The translations under genes were made by a program, and so were the position numbers. The notes under the pieces were generated by a model. The model was not told the origin of the DNA. It was given only the letters and a program-made list of their open reading frames with translations, and ran no database searches. Positions 1 through 10,292 of a DNA stretch of 64,000 nt are shown here, piece by piece. Numbering within the stretch: position 1 is the stretch's first letter; every line of letters begins with the position of its first letter. Source of the stretch: Mycobacterium sp. (GTDB lineage: Bacteria; Actinomycetota; Actinomycetes; Mycobacteriales; Mycobacteriaceae); NCBI GenBank assembly GCA_020438845.1, contig JAGQTV010000009.1:62001-126000 (forward strand), in the 5' to 3' direction.

Positions 1-1440
1 GAGACGGACCATTTCACGATCGGCATTGGGCACCTCGATACCCACCGCAGACTTGCCTGGGATGGGAGCCAGCAGACGCACGCTCTCAGTGGCCACCGCG
101 TAGGCGATATTGCGCTGCAGCGCAGTGATTTTCTCGACCTTGACGCCGGGACCGAGTTCAACCTCGTAACGGGTGACGGTCGGGCCACGAGTGCAGCCGG
201 TTACCGCGGCGTCAACTTTGAACTGGTCGAGCACCGAGGTGATTGCCTCGATCATCTGGTCGTTGGACGAACTGCGTCGCTTCGGTGGATCGCCGGGGGT
301 TAGCAGGTCCAGCGAGGGCAGGGTGTAGGAACCCTCAACGACTCGATCCAACGATGCTGCACCGTGCTTGGCTTCGAGTTGCTCAGACTCGGCCTGCTTG
401 ACTTCGGGTTGCCTGGGAGCAGCGGCCCTCCGGCGTCGGGGCTTGATCGGTTCGGTCAGGTTCGTCGCGGCACCTGGTGGCGGCGAGTCATCGCCAGAGT
501 CGTCGAGCGGGTAGTTGTCGTACGGAGTCCCGATCGGGCCGCTATTCGTGGTCCAGGCCGGCGGTTCGTCGGAGTAGGCACGAGGATTGGGTGATTGTCC
601 GTACTCGGCCTGGGTATCACCGGGGTAATCGCCGCCGTCCTCCGACTCGTAAGTCCCCTCAGAGTCCCCGTCGTAATCAGCGGCAAAATCGTCCTCGTCG
701 GCGTAGCGACGGGCGTACCGGGTGGCAAACATCGCGTACAACGCCCCGGGCGCTTCCCGAATCGTCGTTCCGGTCATCAGCAACACCCCGAACACCACCC
801 CGAAGATCAGTAGCGGGCTGGCGATCCAAGCCGACAATCCATCAGCCAGCGGTCCGCCGATGACATACCCGATGAAGCCCCCAGCCCGCTGGCGTTCCGC
901 GGCGTCCGCCGGAGCGCCTGCCCACACGTGCCACAGGCCCAGGACCGGCAGCCCGATCATCAGCGAACCCAGCACCAGTCGCGGTCGCGCCTCGGGATCA
1001 GGCTCGGTGCGCATCAGCACCACCGCAACGCCGACGATCAGGATCGGCAGCAGCACGACCGCACCACCGACCGCGGTGCGCAGCACCGAGTCGAGCCACG
1101 CCCCGACGGGGCGGGCCGCGTCGAACCAACTGGCGGCGGCGATCACCAGGGCGAGGGCAAGCAGTCCCAAGGCGAGCCCATCCCGGCGATGCCCTGGATC
1201 GATGTGGCGGGCACTGCCGACCGAACGGGCCGTGGAGCCCGCTCCCCGGGCCACCACCAGCCACGTCGCACGTGCGGCCCGCCCGCCTGCACTCGCGGCC
1301 AGGGCGAACGGCGAAGGCGACTTCTTGGCAGGCGACCTACGCCGGGCCTGGGACGGTTGAGCCGGCCGGGATGCTGGCCGAGAAATACCCTTTGAACTGG
1401 TCTTTCGCGCGCCAGAACGAGCGGCCGTCTTGTTCGCCAT
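1..1440 (-). CDS. ftsK: DNA translocase FtsK (3' part cut by window edge)
   Basis: Septal DNA translocase that pumps the chromosome terminus during division. The visible 480 residues are the N-terminal half. A basic, Ser/Ala-rich cytoplasmic start (MANKTAARSGARK) is followed by four hydrophobic segments at roughly residues 70-240. Then comes an acidic, Pro-rich linker (about 250-370) and the start of the alpha domain, with the family-typical GPTVTRYEVELGPG. The Walker A and B motor and the DNA-reading gamma domain lie beyond the left edge. The ATG fits because the frame is open from there to base 1. The neighbour order ftsK, Rv2749, Rv2750, RNase J, dapA is the mycobacterial one. Confidence 0.95.
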   Translation of the reverse strand, partial: MANKTAARSGARKTSSKGISRPASRPAQPSQARRRSPAKKSPSPFALAASAGGRAARATWLVVARGAGSTARSVGSARHIDPGHRRDGLALGLLALALVIAAASWFDAARPVGAWLDSVLRTAVGGAVVLLPILIVGVAVVLMRTEPDPEARPRLVLGSLMIGLPVLGLWHVWAGAPADAAERQRAGGFIGYVIGGPLADGLSAWIASPLLIFGVVFGVLLMTGTTIREAPGALYAMFATRYARRYADEDDFAADYDGDSEGTYESEDGGDYPGDTQAEYGQSPNPRAYSDEPPAWTTNSGPIGTPYDNYPLDDSGDDSPPPGAATNLTEPIKPRRRRAAAPRQPEVKQAESEQLEAKHGAASLDRVVEGSYTLPSLDLLTPGDPPKRRSSSNDQMIEAITSVLDQFKVDAAVTGCTRGPTVTRYEVELGPGVKVEKITALQRNIAYAVATESVRLLAPIPGKSAVGIEVPNADREMVRL

Positions 1441-1519
1441 GTCGGAAACACTAGTCGCATAGGCCCCATCGGCACCATGCGCCACACAATTCTCAAGTCG
1501 GCCGTTGCCAGACCGAAAT

Positions 1520-1996
1520 CTAATCCGCGAAGGCGGCTTTCAGGGCAGCACGGCGAGCAGCGGCTGCGTCATAGCGATCACGCTCTTCATCGGTTTCCGG
1601 GACCAGCGAAGGAACCGGAACCGGCATACCGGACTCGTCGACCGCCACCATCGTGAAATACGAGCTATTGGTATGCCGGCGACTGCCATCCCTGATGTTC
1701 TCCGTATAGACGGCGATCCCCACTTCCAGAGAAGTACGGCCGGTGTAGTTGACCGTGGCCTCGAACGACACCAGTTCGCCCACGCAGATCGCGTCACGGA
1801 ACAACACCCGGTCCACCGAGAGCGTCACGACGTAAGTGCCCGCGTAGCGGCTGGCGCAGGCGTAGGCGACCTCGTCCAGCATTTTCAGCAGCGTCCCGCC
1901 GTGCACCTTGCCGGAGAAATTGGCCATGTTGGGCGTCATCAACACGGTCATGGCGAGCGACTTCTTGCACCTGGGCTGCTCCACAGGCACCATCAT
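1520..1996 (-). CDS. Hotdog-fold acyl-CoA thioesterase (YciA/BACH type)
   Basis: A 158-residue cytoplasmic protein with one hotdog domain that would hydrolyse acyl-CoA thioesters. The family signature is the segment NFSGKVHGGTLLKMLDEVAY near residues 26-45, where the Gly-Gly before the long helix and the Asp in the helix are typical. It is followed by the strand VTLSVDRVLFRDAICVGELV. Two adjacent ATG codons (1996 and 1993) could start it. It lies 79 bp upstream of ftsK on the same strand and diverges from the monooxygenase gene at 2074. The natural substrate is not visible from sequence. Confidence 0.9.
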   Translation of the reverse strand: MMVPVEQPRCKKSLAMTVLMTPNMANFSGKVHGGTLLKMLDEVAYACASRYAGTYVVTLSVDRVLFRDAICVGELVSFEATVNYTGRTSLEVGIAVYTENIRDGSRRHTNSSYFTMVAVDESGMPVPVPSLVPETDEERDRYDAAAARRAALKAAFAD

Positions 1997-2073
1997 GGCG
2001 TTCCAGGGCTGCGAAGCCCTACGGTTAATCGAACCCGGTCCCGTTCACGCCACGAACCGCAAGAGGAGTTCCC
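1997..2073. promoter_or_regulatory. Divergent promoter region
   Basis: These 77 bases separate the thioesterase (leftward) from the monooxygenase/SDR pair (rightward), so promoters for both must lie here. An AAGAGGAG-like Shine-Dalgarno sits directly before the start at 2074. I see no clear operator repeat. Confidence 0.5.
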
Positions 2074-2388
2074 GTGCCCGTCGTCGTCGTTGCCTCGTTC
2101 ACCGCCAAGCCGGAATCGGTGGAGGCACTTCGAGCCGCCTGTGTAAAAGCGATCGAGGCGGTCCACGACGAGCCCGGCTGTGAGCTGTACTCGTTGCACC
2201 AGACCGGTGACACGTTCGTGTTCATCGAGCAGTGGGCCGACGCCGAGGCGCTGACCGCCCACGGCGCCGCCCCCGCGCTTGGGGAGCTGCTCGCCGAGAT
2301 CGGCGGTCATCTCGCCGGCGCCCCGGACGTCAAGATGCTCAAGCCGGTTCCAGCGGGAGACCCGGCCAAGGGCCAACTGCGGGCCTGA
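2074..2388 (+). CDS. Antibiotic biosynthesis monooxygenase (ABM) family protein
   Basis: A 104-residue protein with the small ferredoxin-like ABM fold, homologous to M. tuberculosis Rv2749. Typical features are the start MPVVVVASFTAKPES, the central DEPGCELYSLHQ and the later FVFIEQWADAEALTAH. Family members are cofactor-free monooxygenases or small-molecule binding dimers. The true substrate is unknown. The stop lies 3 bases before the GTG of the next gene, so the two form one transcription unit, the same pairing as Rv2749-Rv2750. Confidence 0.9.
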   Translation: MPVVVVASFTAKPESVEALRAACVKAIEAVHDEPGCELYSLHQTGDTFVFIEQWADAEALTAHGAAPALGELLAEIGGHLAGAPDVKMLKPVPAGDPAKGQLRA

Positions 2389-2391
2389 GCA

Positions 2392-3201
2392 GTGGGAGCG
2401 CTTGGGGGCAAAGTTGCCTTCATCACCGGCGCCGCCCGCGGTCAGGGCCGGGCCCACGCGGTCAAGCTCGCCTCGGAGGGCGCCGACATCATCGCTGTCG
2501 ACCTCTGCGAGCAGATCGCCACCGTGCCATATCCGCTGGCCACACCCGAAGACCTCGCCGAGACAGTGCAGCGCGTCACCGACACCGGTGCCCGGATCGT
2601 CTCCAGACAGGCCGACGTCCGGGACCGTGCGGGCCTGAAAGCGGCGCTGAATGAGGGCATCGCCGAGTTGGGTGGGCTGGACATCGTCGTGGCCAACGCC
2701 GGCATCGCACCGATGACTGGGCGCGACGCCTGGCAGGACGTCATCGACGTCAACCTCACCGGGGTCTACCACACGGTGGACGTGGCAATGCGCCCGCTGA
2801 TCGAACGGGGTGACGGTGGGTCGGTCGTTCTGACCAGTTCGGTCGCCGGCCTCGTCGGCATCGGCGCCCCGATCGCCGGATCGCTGGGCTACACCGCGGC
2901 CAAGCACGGGCTTGTCGGACTGATGCGCGCCTACGCAAACTTCCTTGCCCCCTATGGCATTCGGGTCAACTCGGTGCATCCGACCGGAGTGAACACGCCG
3001 ATGATCGACAACGACTTCACCCGGACCTGGCTGGATGGGCTGGCTCAGCAGAATGGGCCGGACCTGTCCAACGCAATGCCGGTGAAGGCCATCGAAGCCC
3101 AGGACGTTGCCGAGGCCGTCTTCTGGCTGGTCTCCGATGCCGCCCGCTACGTCACCGGAGTAGCGCTTCCCGTGGATGCGGGTTTCGTCAACAAGCGCTG
3201 A
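2392..3201 (+). CDS. Mycofactocin-coupled SDR family oxidoreductase
   Basis: A 269-residue NAD(P)-dependent short-chain dehydrogenase like Rv2750. The N-terminal cofactor motif [20 protein letters not shown] (about residues 13-32) is the form seen in the mycofactocin-associated SDR subfamily, which holds its nicotinamide tightly and passes electrons to mycofactocin. NAG (ANAGIAP), the catalytic Ser (LTSSVAG) and the YTAAK Tyr/Lys pair are all present. It starts with GTG, 3 bases after the ABM gene. The substrate, probably an alcohol, cannot be told from sequence. Its 3' end converges on RNase J. Confidence 0.93.
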   Translation: MGALGGKVAFITGAARGQGRAHAVKLASEGADIIAVDLCEQIATVPYPLATPEDLAETVQRVTDTGARIVSRQADVRDRAGLKAALNEGIAELGGLDIVVANAGIAPMTGRDAWQDVIDVNLTGVYHTVDVAMRPLIERGDGGSVVLTSSVAGLVGIGAPIAGSLGYTAAKHGLVGLMRAYANFLAPYGIRVNSVHPTGVNTPMIDNDFTRTWLDGLAQQNGPDLSNAMPVKAIEAQDVAEAVFWLVSDAARYVTGVALPVDAGFVNKR

Positions 3202-3230
3202 CCGGCCGACTGGAACTCCAGCACAGCCAG

Positions 3231-4909
3231 CTAGATCTCCAGCACGGTGGGAACGATCATCGGCTGGCGACGGTAGGTCTCCCCCACCCACTTGCCTACC
3301 GTCCGCCGCACCGCCTGAACAATCCGCAACGGGTCTGTTATCCGTTCGGCAGCAAGAGATTCCAGCTCCTGCTGCACTTTGCGGACGACAGGCTCCAACG
3401 CCTTCGGATCCTCGGAGAAGCCCCGGGAATGCAGGTGCGGTGGGGCGGCGGGACGGCCCGTTCCGCGGTGCACCACCACGGTCACCGCGATGAAGCCGGA
3501 ACTGAGGATGAGCCGCTCCCCCAGGGTTGCGTCGCCGACATCGCCCATGATCAGGCCGTCGACGAACATCTTGCCCACCGGAACGGCACCGGAGATGCGA
3601 GCCTGACCGCCAAGGAGGTCGACACTGACCCCGTTCTCAGCCAACAGAATCGATTCCTCGGGAACACCAGTCGATGCGGCAAGCTTGGCGTTGGCGCGCA
3701 GATGCCGCCAATGACCGTGCACCGGCATCACATTGCGCGGACGGATTCCGTTGTAGAGGAAAAGCAGCTCGCCCGCGTAGGCGTGGCCCGAAACATGAAC
3801 GCGTGCTTGCTGATTGGTGACCACTTTGGCGCCAACCTTCGACAACGCGTCGATTACCCCGTACACCGCCTCCTCATTGCCGGGGATGAGCGAAGAGGAC
3901 AGGATGATCAGGTCGTCGTCGGTGATGGTGATGCTGCGGTGTTCCCCCCTCGACATTCGCGACAACGCCGAGAGCGGCTCACCCTGGGTTCCCGTGGTGA
4001 TGAGCACAAGGCTGCCGGGGGCCATCCGCTCGGCTGCGGAGATGTCGACGACATTCCTGTCGTCGATGGAGAGGAAACCGAGTTCCCGGGCAATGGCCAT
4101 GTTGCGGACCATCGAGCGCCCGACGAACGACACCCGCCGGCCCAACGCGACCGCAGCATCGCAGATCTGCTGGACGCGGTCGACATTGGACGCGAAACAA
4201 GCGACGATGACCCGTTGGCCCTCGGCACCCCGAATCAACCGGTGCACGGTGGGGCCGACCTCGCTCTCCGACGGCCCCACACCGGGCAACTCGGAATTGG
4301 TGGAGTCGCACAGGAACAAATCCACTCCGGCGTCACCGAGTCTCGACATGCCAGGCAGATCGGTGGGCCTACCGTCGAGGGGAAGTTGGTCGAGTTTGAT
4401 GTCGCCGGTGTGCAGCAGCGTCCCGGCACCGGTGTGAATTGCTACCGCCAGACAGTCCGGTACCGAATGGTTCACCGCGAAGTACTGGCATTCGAAAACC
4501 CCGTGAGTGCTGCGCTGACCTTCGGCCACTTCGACGAACGTCGGGTTGATGCGGTGTTCCCGGCATTTGGCCGCCACCAACGCGAGGGTGAACCTCGAGC
4601 CCACCACCGGGATGTCGGCCCGCAATTTGAGCAAGAACGGGATAGCCCCGATGTGATCTTCGTGCGCGTGGGTGAGGACCAGTGCCTCGATGTCGTCAAG
4701 CCGGTTCTCGATGTGACGCAGGTCGGGCAGGATCAGGTCGACACCGGGCTCGTCATGGCTCGGGAACAGCACGCCGCAGTCGATGATCAACAACCGCCCG
4801 AGGTGCTCGAAAACCGTCATGTTTCGGCCGATTTCACCGATGCCGCCGAGTGCGGTGACGCGCAACGCACCCGGCGCAAGCGGCCCCGGAGGCGGAAGGT
4901 CGGGGTTCA

Positions 4910-4910
<1 letters not shown>
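3231..4910 (-). CDS. rnj: Ribonuclease J
   Basis: A 559-residue metallo-beta-lactamase/beta-CASP ribonuclease with 5'-exo- and endonuclease activity in mRNA decay and rRNA maturation (Rv2752c homologue). The zinc motif HAHEDH is at residues 81-86. Further motifs are HTGDIKLD, the aspartate in FLCDSTN, the beta-CASP segment GRSMVRNMAIARELG, SGHAYAGEL and MPVHGHWRHL. The length is that of the family. The ATG overlaps the dapA stop by one base (TAATG), so it is translationally coupled to dapA, as in other mycobacteria. Confidence 0.97.
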
Positions 4911-5845
<935 letters not shown>

Positions 5846-5864
5846 TTAGGTTACCCGCTGACGC

Positions 5865-6617
5865 TCAGACGTCTGTAGCGAGCGGGCTGGTCGCAACCTC
5901 GGTTCCGTCGGCCAACACGGTGATCTCGAAATCGGCGAACACCGCTGGTGCGACGGCGGCCAGTTCGCGCAGGCAGGCGATCGCCAGTCGGCGGATCTCG
6001 GTGTCGGCGTGCTCACTGCCGCGCATGGCGATGAAGTGCCGCCAGGCCCGGAAGTTGCCAGTCACCACGATCCGGGTCTCGGTGTCGTTGGGTAACACCG
6101 CGCGGGCGGCCTGCCGGGCCTGCTTGCGACGCAGGACGGCATTCGGCTGGTCGGCGAATCGGGCTTCCAACGCGGCCAGTAACTCCAGGTAGGCCTGCCG
6201 GTTGGCGTCCGCTGCGGCCAGGATGATCTTCTGCAGGTCGGGGTCGTCTTCCAGCCCAGGCGGAAGCACGACCCGAGCGTCGTCCTCGGGGACGTATCGC
6301 TGGGACAGCTGCGAGAAGGAGAAGTGCCGGTGCCGGATCAGCTCATGGGTGCAGGAGCGGGAGATTCCGGTGATGTAGAAGCTCACCGAGGCATGCTCGA
6401 GCACGGCGAAGTGCCCGACGTCGATGATGTGCTTGATGTAGTCAGTGTTGGAGGCGGTGCGCGGGTTGGGTTTCGACCAACTCTGGTAGCAGGCGCGCCC
6501 GGCGAACTCAAGAAGTGCCAGGCCGCCCTTGGCGTCGGTGTCCCACGGGACGTCCGGGGGCGCGGTGAATTCGGTCCTGGCGATCAAGTGAACACGCAGC
6601 GGGGCGATCTGGGCCAC
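5865..6617 (-). CDS. thyX: Flavin-dependent thymidylate synthase ThyX
   Basis: Makes dTMP from dUMP using methylenetetrahydrofolate, with FAD and NADPH as reductant. The ThyX signature [13 protein letters not shown] is intact, as is [11 protein letters not shown] near the N-terminus. I chose the GTG at 6617 because it gives 250 residues beginning VAQIAPLRV, which aligns with the start and length of M. tuberculosis ThyX. An in-frame GTG at 6626 (three residues longer) also has a plausible AAGGA ribosome site. The open frame continues far upstream to 7118 but that part overlaps another gene and is not ThyX-like. Confidence 0.95.
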   Translation of the reverse strand: MAQIAPLRVHLIARTEFTAPPDVPWDTDAKGGLALLEFAGRACYQSWSKPNPRTASNTDYIKHIIDVGHFAVLEHASVSFYITGISRSCTHELIRHRHFSFSQLSQRYVPEDDARVVLPPGLEDDPDLQKIILAAADANRQAYLELLAALEARFADQPNAVLRRKQARQAARAVLPNDTETRIVVTGNFRAWRHFIAMRGSEHADTEIRRLAIACLRELAAVAPAVFADFEITVLADGTEVATSPLATDV

Positions 6618-6699
6618 GCGCTTCACCCTAGTGTCCTTACGGGGTCTAAGACTGAACTGACAGCGCGGGGCCGCCCTCATAGAATCGCTGCATCGCCCG

Positions 6700-8148
6700 T
6701 CAGCACGCTGCGCATCGCCAAGCGGCGTAGGAGTTGACCTCTTCCTCGGCAGCGGATTTCCCGGCGATGCGACCCTGAGTGAACGCTCCGCTGATATGTA
6801 GGCCAACCATGCCCGCAGCGGCGTTGAGACCAGCGGTGGTGTCGCCCGCGGCGTACAGCCCGGGTATCGCCGTACCCACGCCGTCGACAACCTGCATGCG
6901 TGGCGTGGTGCGGAATCCACCGCAGGAGAAGTTGACGCCCTCGACCATCGGAACGGCCACCAGCGCTGACCCCAATGTCCGCCGGTCCTGCGGGAGGGCG
7001 GTACGGCCGAACTGCGGATCAATCGTTGCCGAGGAGGCCAGGAAATCGTTCCACTGCCGGACGGTGGCGGTGAGACCGTCAGCGGGAACGCCGATGGCCC
7101 TTGCCAATTCGGCGACACTGCCGGCCCGCACCGGGGGCTGGGGCATCTGCTCGATCAGGTAGGCGTGAGAGCGCGCTGCATCCTCGGCCAAGACGAACCA
7201 CGCCCGGCGGTCGGTCTGGGCTCGAAGGGCGGCCACCCGACCGGCGAAGGAACCGGTTTCGTCGTGGAACCGTACTCCGTCGCAGTTGACCGCTATGGCA
7301 TTCTCGGCCACGGTCGACGCAGCCAGCACGGTCGGGGGCAGATAGTTCATGTTGACCAGATGCCCGCCGACCGACTCACCCATGAGATGGCCGTCACCAC
7401 GGCAGTCCGCCGTGCCGTAGTACGGCGACTGGGCCTCGACGGGGGACTGATAACGCTCCCGCAACTTGTGGCCGGCCTGGAAGCCGCCGGTTGCGATCAC
7501 AACTGAGCGGGATACGCCGACCTGCAACGGAATTCCACTGGCACGTCGGTGTGCATTCACCCCCACTACCCGACCGGCCTCGACGACGAGGCGTTCGGCG
7601 CGCACGCCCAATTCGGTGCGAATCCCGGGCCGTGCGAAATCCGCTTCATAAGCCCGGCCGAACATGGCCGGGTCCACCACCGCCCGGATGCGGTCGGCAC
7701 TGTGCTCCGGCCGGGCTACCCTGCGGCCGAACCGGACTCCTCGGTTCGTCAGGATTCGATAGGTCGTAGCGCTCTGGTTGGCGAACTGCCGGACGGCGGC
7801 CTCATCCCAGACCAGGCTGTACCGCTGGGACGCCGTGCGGAATGCGGCTCGGGCGTCGGCGACGAACGCTTCCCGCGCATCGGCGTCGTCGTCGACGAAG
7901 GCCAGATAGCCATTGGAGCGGACCGCGTTCCCCCCGGTCCGACTGCCGCACTCCAACACCAGAACCGAGGCGCCGGCACCCGAAGCCGTCGCCGCCGCTG
8001 CCATTCCGGCCGGCCCGGCGCCGATAACCACTACGTCCGCGTGAAGCACTTCAGCTTCACCACAGCGCGTGTGGCGCGGCCCGGATTCCGCCGCCGGATG
8101 GCCGGTCCCGGATATCGGTGTCTGGCGAATCGTTTCGGCGAGATTCAT
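6700..8148 (-). CDS. FAD-dependent oxidoreductase, fumarate-reductase flavoprotein/KstD-like family
   Basis: A 482-residue flavoprotein. The FAD-binding [20 protein letters not shown] is at about residues 42-61, the second dinucleotide element is ATGGFQAG, and the C-terminal FAD contact is [20 protein letters not shown]. This architecture (FAD_binding_2) covers fumarate reductase, 3-ketosteroid dehydrogenases and tricarballylate dehydrogenase-like enzymes. I cannot choose between these substrates. An AAAGGAG ribosome site precedes the ATG. It diverges from an MFS exporter, and inverted repeats lie in the shared promoter. No counterpart occurs here in the M. tuberculosis gene order. Confidence 0.87.
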   Translation of the reverse strand: MNLAETIRQTPISGTGHPAAESGPRHTRCGEAEVLHADVVVIGAGPAGMAAAATASGAGASVLVLECGSRTGGNAVRSNGYLAFVDDDADAREAFVADARAAFRTASQRYSLVWDEAAVRQFANQSATTYRILTNRGVRFGRRVARPEHSADRIRAVVDPAMFGRAYEADFARPGIRTELGVRAERLVVEAGRVVGVNAHRRASGIPLQVGVSRSVVIATGGFQAGHKLRERYQSPVEAQSPYYGTADCRGDGHLMGESVGGHLVNMNYLPPTVLAASTVAENAIAVNCDGVRFHDETGSFAGRVAALRAQTDRRAWFVLAEDAARSHAYLIEQMPQPPVRAGSVAELARAIGVPADGLTATVRQWNDFLASSATIDPQFGRTALPQDRRTLGSALVAVPMVEGVNFSCGGFRTTPRMQVVDGVGTAIPGLYAAGDTTAGLNAAAGMVGLHISGAFTQGRIAGKSAAEEEVNSYAAWRCAAC

Positions 8149-8217
8149 GGCGTGACTCCTTTCGCTACCGTCACGACCAGACTCACCCGCGTAGATGAGA
8201 GCAACCGGAGTCAGTTC

Positions 8218-8233
8218 ATGAGAGAACTTTCAT
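8218..8233. promoter_or_regulatory. Candidate operator, site A
   Basis: The sequence ATGAGAGAACTTTCAT reads ATGAGAG, a 2-base centre, then CTTTCAT; 6 of 7 arm bases pair. It shares the consensus RTGAGAG-NN-CNYTCAT with sites B and C. Confidence 0.6.
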
Positions 8234-8293
8234 CGCTGCACAATTCGCCGAAGTCACCGATGACCAGGCTCGGGTAGATCGGCATCGGCGATA

Positions 8294-8309
8294 GTGAGAG
8301 TTCGCTCAT
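8294..8309. promoter_or_regulatory. Candidate operator, site B
   Basis: GTGAGAGTTCGCTCAT has the same layout as site A. A further CGCTCAT half-site follows 11 bases later. A GTG in this site is the longest possible start of the MFS frame. The operator reading makes that start unlikely. Confidence 0.6.
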
Positions 8310-8353
8310 CTTTCGCTCATCGTTGGTCCATCGCGGGTCCCCATGCTGCTGGT

Positions 8354-9649
8354 ATGGCTCTCCGCGATATGGCACAGACACCGACGGCGCGACCCAATAC
8401 GCCCGACCGCAAGCTATTCGGAAACCTCCCACTCTTTCTGAGTGGCCAGGCGTTCTCACATTCCGGTACCTGGTTGCAGTTCGTTGCGTTGGCTTGGCTG
8501 GCCGGCGAACTCACCGGCAGCGGAACCGGGCTCGGCTGGATCACTGCCGCAGCCTTCGGCCCGCTTCTGGCTCTGGGCCCGTGGACCGGAGCCCTCGCCG
8601 ACCGTGTTGACAAACACCGCCTCCTCATGGCCGCGCAGTTCCTGATCGTCGGACAGGCGGCGGCACTCGGGGTTGTGGTGCTCTCCGGAGGCGGCACGGT
8701 GGCGATGGTGTATGGGCTGACAATCGCCTTCGGCCTGATACACGCCGTCGAGACGCCTGCTCGACGTGCCTTCGTGGCCGAACTCGTCGACGAGGAGCGT
8801 ATCCAGCGCGCCGTGGGCCTCAGCGGCGCGGTCAACGCGATAGGCCGGGTACTCGGGTCGCTCTGCGCGGGGGCCTTGATCGTTTCGGCTGGCATCGGTT
8901 GGTGCTTCATCGCCACCGCTGTGATGTACCTGATTGCGCTGGGCGCATTGCTGGTCATTCGTCGCGACGCATTGCGCACCACCGAGGCTGCCCGGGAACC
9001 GGGGGCGGTCCGGGCTGGTCTCCGCTACGCCTGGGGCATCCCCGAGTTTCGGATCACGTTGCTGATGACCGGCGTCCTCGCAACATTCGGTTTCAACCAC
9101 CAAGTACTCGTTCCCGCCCTCGTCAACCACTCGTTCGACGGCAGCCCCGGCGCCTACACGCTGCTCTATGCCCTGATCGGGGTTGGCTCGGCCTTCGGGG
9201 CCCTGTCGGTGGCCCGCCGTCGCGAGATCGACCTGAGATTCCTCGCGGGCGCCGTCATCGCCTTCGCCCTGACGAACGCCCTCCTGGCGGTCTCGCCGAA
9301 CTTGACGCTCGCTGCGGTCGCTGTCGTCACAACGGGTGTCGCCGCCTCGCTCTTCGTCACCGCCTCGACCGCGCTGCTGCAGCGCCACTGCGCGCCGGCG
9401 ATGCGCGGCCGAGTAATGGCGCTCGCGGCCATGGTGCTGGTCGGCGGGCTGCCCATCGGAGGGCCGATCGTCGGCATGATCGTCGACCACGTCGGGCCCC
9501 GGGCCGGGGTCATGGTGGGGTCAGTGGCTGCTCTGCTCGTCGCCGCGGTCGCACTGCGGCATCAGCCACCAGGAGACCAGACCCCGAGGCAATTCCACGC
9601 CAATCTCACTGAGCGTGTGTGCCTGGCTACTGCGGCCCGGCCGACGTGA
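8354..9649 (+). CDS. MFS transporter, EntS/MFS_3-like exporter
   Basis: A 431-residue, 12-helix major facilitator of the enterobactin-exporter-like group. The N-terminal LFLSGQAFSHSGTWLQFVAL and the loop GALADRVDKHRLLM (cytoplasmic loop 2-3) are typical. The central RRxFVAELVDEE-like stretch near residue 135 also fits this group. I placed the start at ATG 8354. ATG 8369 is an alternative, and the frame is open back to GTG 8294, but that lies in a palindromic site. The substrate is unknown. Its location opposite an FAD oxidoreductase suggests export of that enzyme's substrate or product. Confidence 0.85.
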   Translation: MALRDMAQTPTARPNTPDRKLFGNLPLFLSGQAFSHSGTWLQFVALAWLAGELTGSGTGLGWITAAAFGPLLALGPWTGALADRVDKHRLLMAAQFLIVGQAAALGVVVLSGGGTVAMVYGLTIAFGLIHAVETPARRAFVAELVDEERIQRAVGLSGAVNAIGRVLGSLCAGALIVSAGIGWCFIATAVMYLIALGALLVIRRDALRTTEAAREPGAVRAGLRYAWGIPEFRITLLMTGVLATFGFNHQVLVPALVNHSFDGSPGAYTLLYALIGVGSAFGALSVARRREIDLRFLAGAVIAFALTNALLAVSPNLTLAAVAVVTTGVAASLFVTASTALLQRHCAPAMRGRVMALAAMVLVGGLPIGGPIVGMIVDHVGPRAGVMVGSVAALLVAAVALRHQPPGDQTPRQFHANLTERVCLATAARPT

Positions 9650-9940
9650 TCGGGCGTGCGGCCCGCGCCCGACCAAGGAGCCGATGTGGTGTAGTCACGC
9701 TATCTCGGTAATCGACCAACGGGACGGAGTGCCTTGTGCTGCGACCGTACGGCAACTACCCGAACAGGTGGGGTGCGACTTTCCACTCGTGCTGTCCGGT
9801 GCCGCCGCATGGTGTTCGGCACCGCGCTCGCTTTCCGCATACATCTGGCGCGGGTTGTCGCTCACAGGCAGGCATTAGAGCCACGTCTGCAGCCGAAGGA
9901 TGAGCACTCCGAGTGCCGGCGTATCGAACCGGGATCGAAG
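9650..9940. other. Non-coding stretch after the MFS gene
   Basis: About 290 bases with no convincing gene. A frame continuous with the transporter remnant reads RMVFGTALAF near 9809-9840, which faintly resembles a major facilitator segment. It may be older debris of the same lost transporter. Confidence 0.3.
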
Positions 9941-10156
9941 GTGAGCACGTTGCACCCGGCTGTCATCGGACTCGCGATGGGGACAGCGTGGACCATCCCG
10001 GCATCACTGATCGGTGGGACCGCCCCAATGCTGATGGCCTGGGCAAATAAGCAAGGCCACCCGATGTTCTTCATCTGCTACTTGGTTGTCCTCTGCGTGA
10101 TCGCCGGCGTCGTGGTGCTCGGGATAGGGCAATCGCGGCCCCCAACGGCTGAGTAA
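9941..10156 (+). pseudogene. C-terminal remnant of an MHS-family MFS transporter
   Basis: Only the last 71 residues of a transporter survive. The piece AVIGLAMGTAWTIPASLIGG followed by TAPMLMAW and a final hydrophobic helix looks like the last two helices of metabolite:H+ symporters (citrate, ketoglutarate, shikimate type), where a GGTAP motif is usual. A full protein would be more than 400 residues, and the upstream bases do not encode the rest. GTG 9941 could start a short peptide, but I judge this a decayed gene. MHS transporters often accompany carboxylate-oxidising flavoproteins, which might link it to the gene at 6700-8148. Confidence 0.6.
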
Positions 10157-10184
10157 TCAGCGGCCCGAAACTGGCTGAACCGAG

Positions 10185-10200
10185 ATGAGAGAGCACTCAT
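10185..10200. promoter_or_regulatory. Candidate operator, site C
   Basis: ATGAGAGAGCACTCAT matches sites A and B and pairs 6 of 7 arm bases. It lies 93 bases before the start of the small secreted protein. Flanking CCGA and TCGG add pairs, so it could also form an RNA hairpin after the transporter remnant. Confidence 0.6.
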
Positions 10201-10292
10201 CCTCGGCTCCCGGAACCCTCACGTAGGGGCGAAATTCTAGAGGGGAAGGACGGGACTGCCGTCCCGACCACCACAAAGAACAGGAGCGAACT

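Larger units (their letters stand above)
8149..8353. promoter_or_regulatory. Divergent control region with two inverted repeats
   Basis: This 205-bp region between the FAD oxidoreductase and the MFS gene contains two 16-bp imperfect palindromes (8218-8233 and 8294-8309). It also has extra half-sites ATGAGAG at 8195-8201 and CGCTCAT at 8314-8320. The spacing suggests a repressor or activator that controls both promoters. Confidence 0.55.

Noticed and set aside
8294-8353. GTG at 8294 as the MFS start, adding 20 residues.
   Set aside because: The added residues are polar and unrelated to MFS N-termini, and the codon lies inside a palindromic site shared with two other loci.
8211-8459. Minus-strand 82-residue frame in the divergent control region.
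   Set aside because: It covers the operator repeats and the MFS start, has no ribosome site and no protein-like features.
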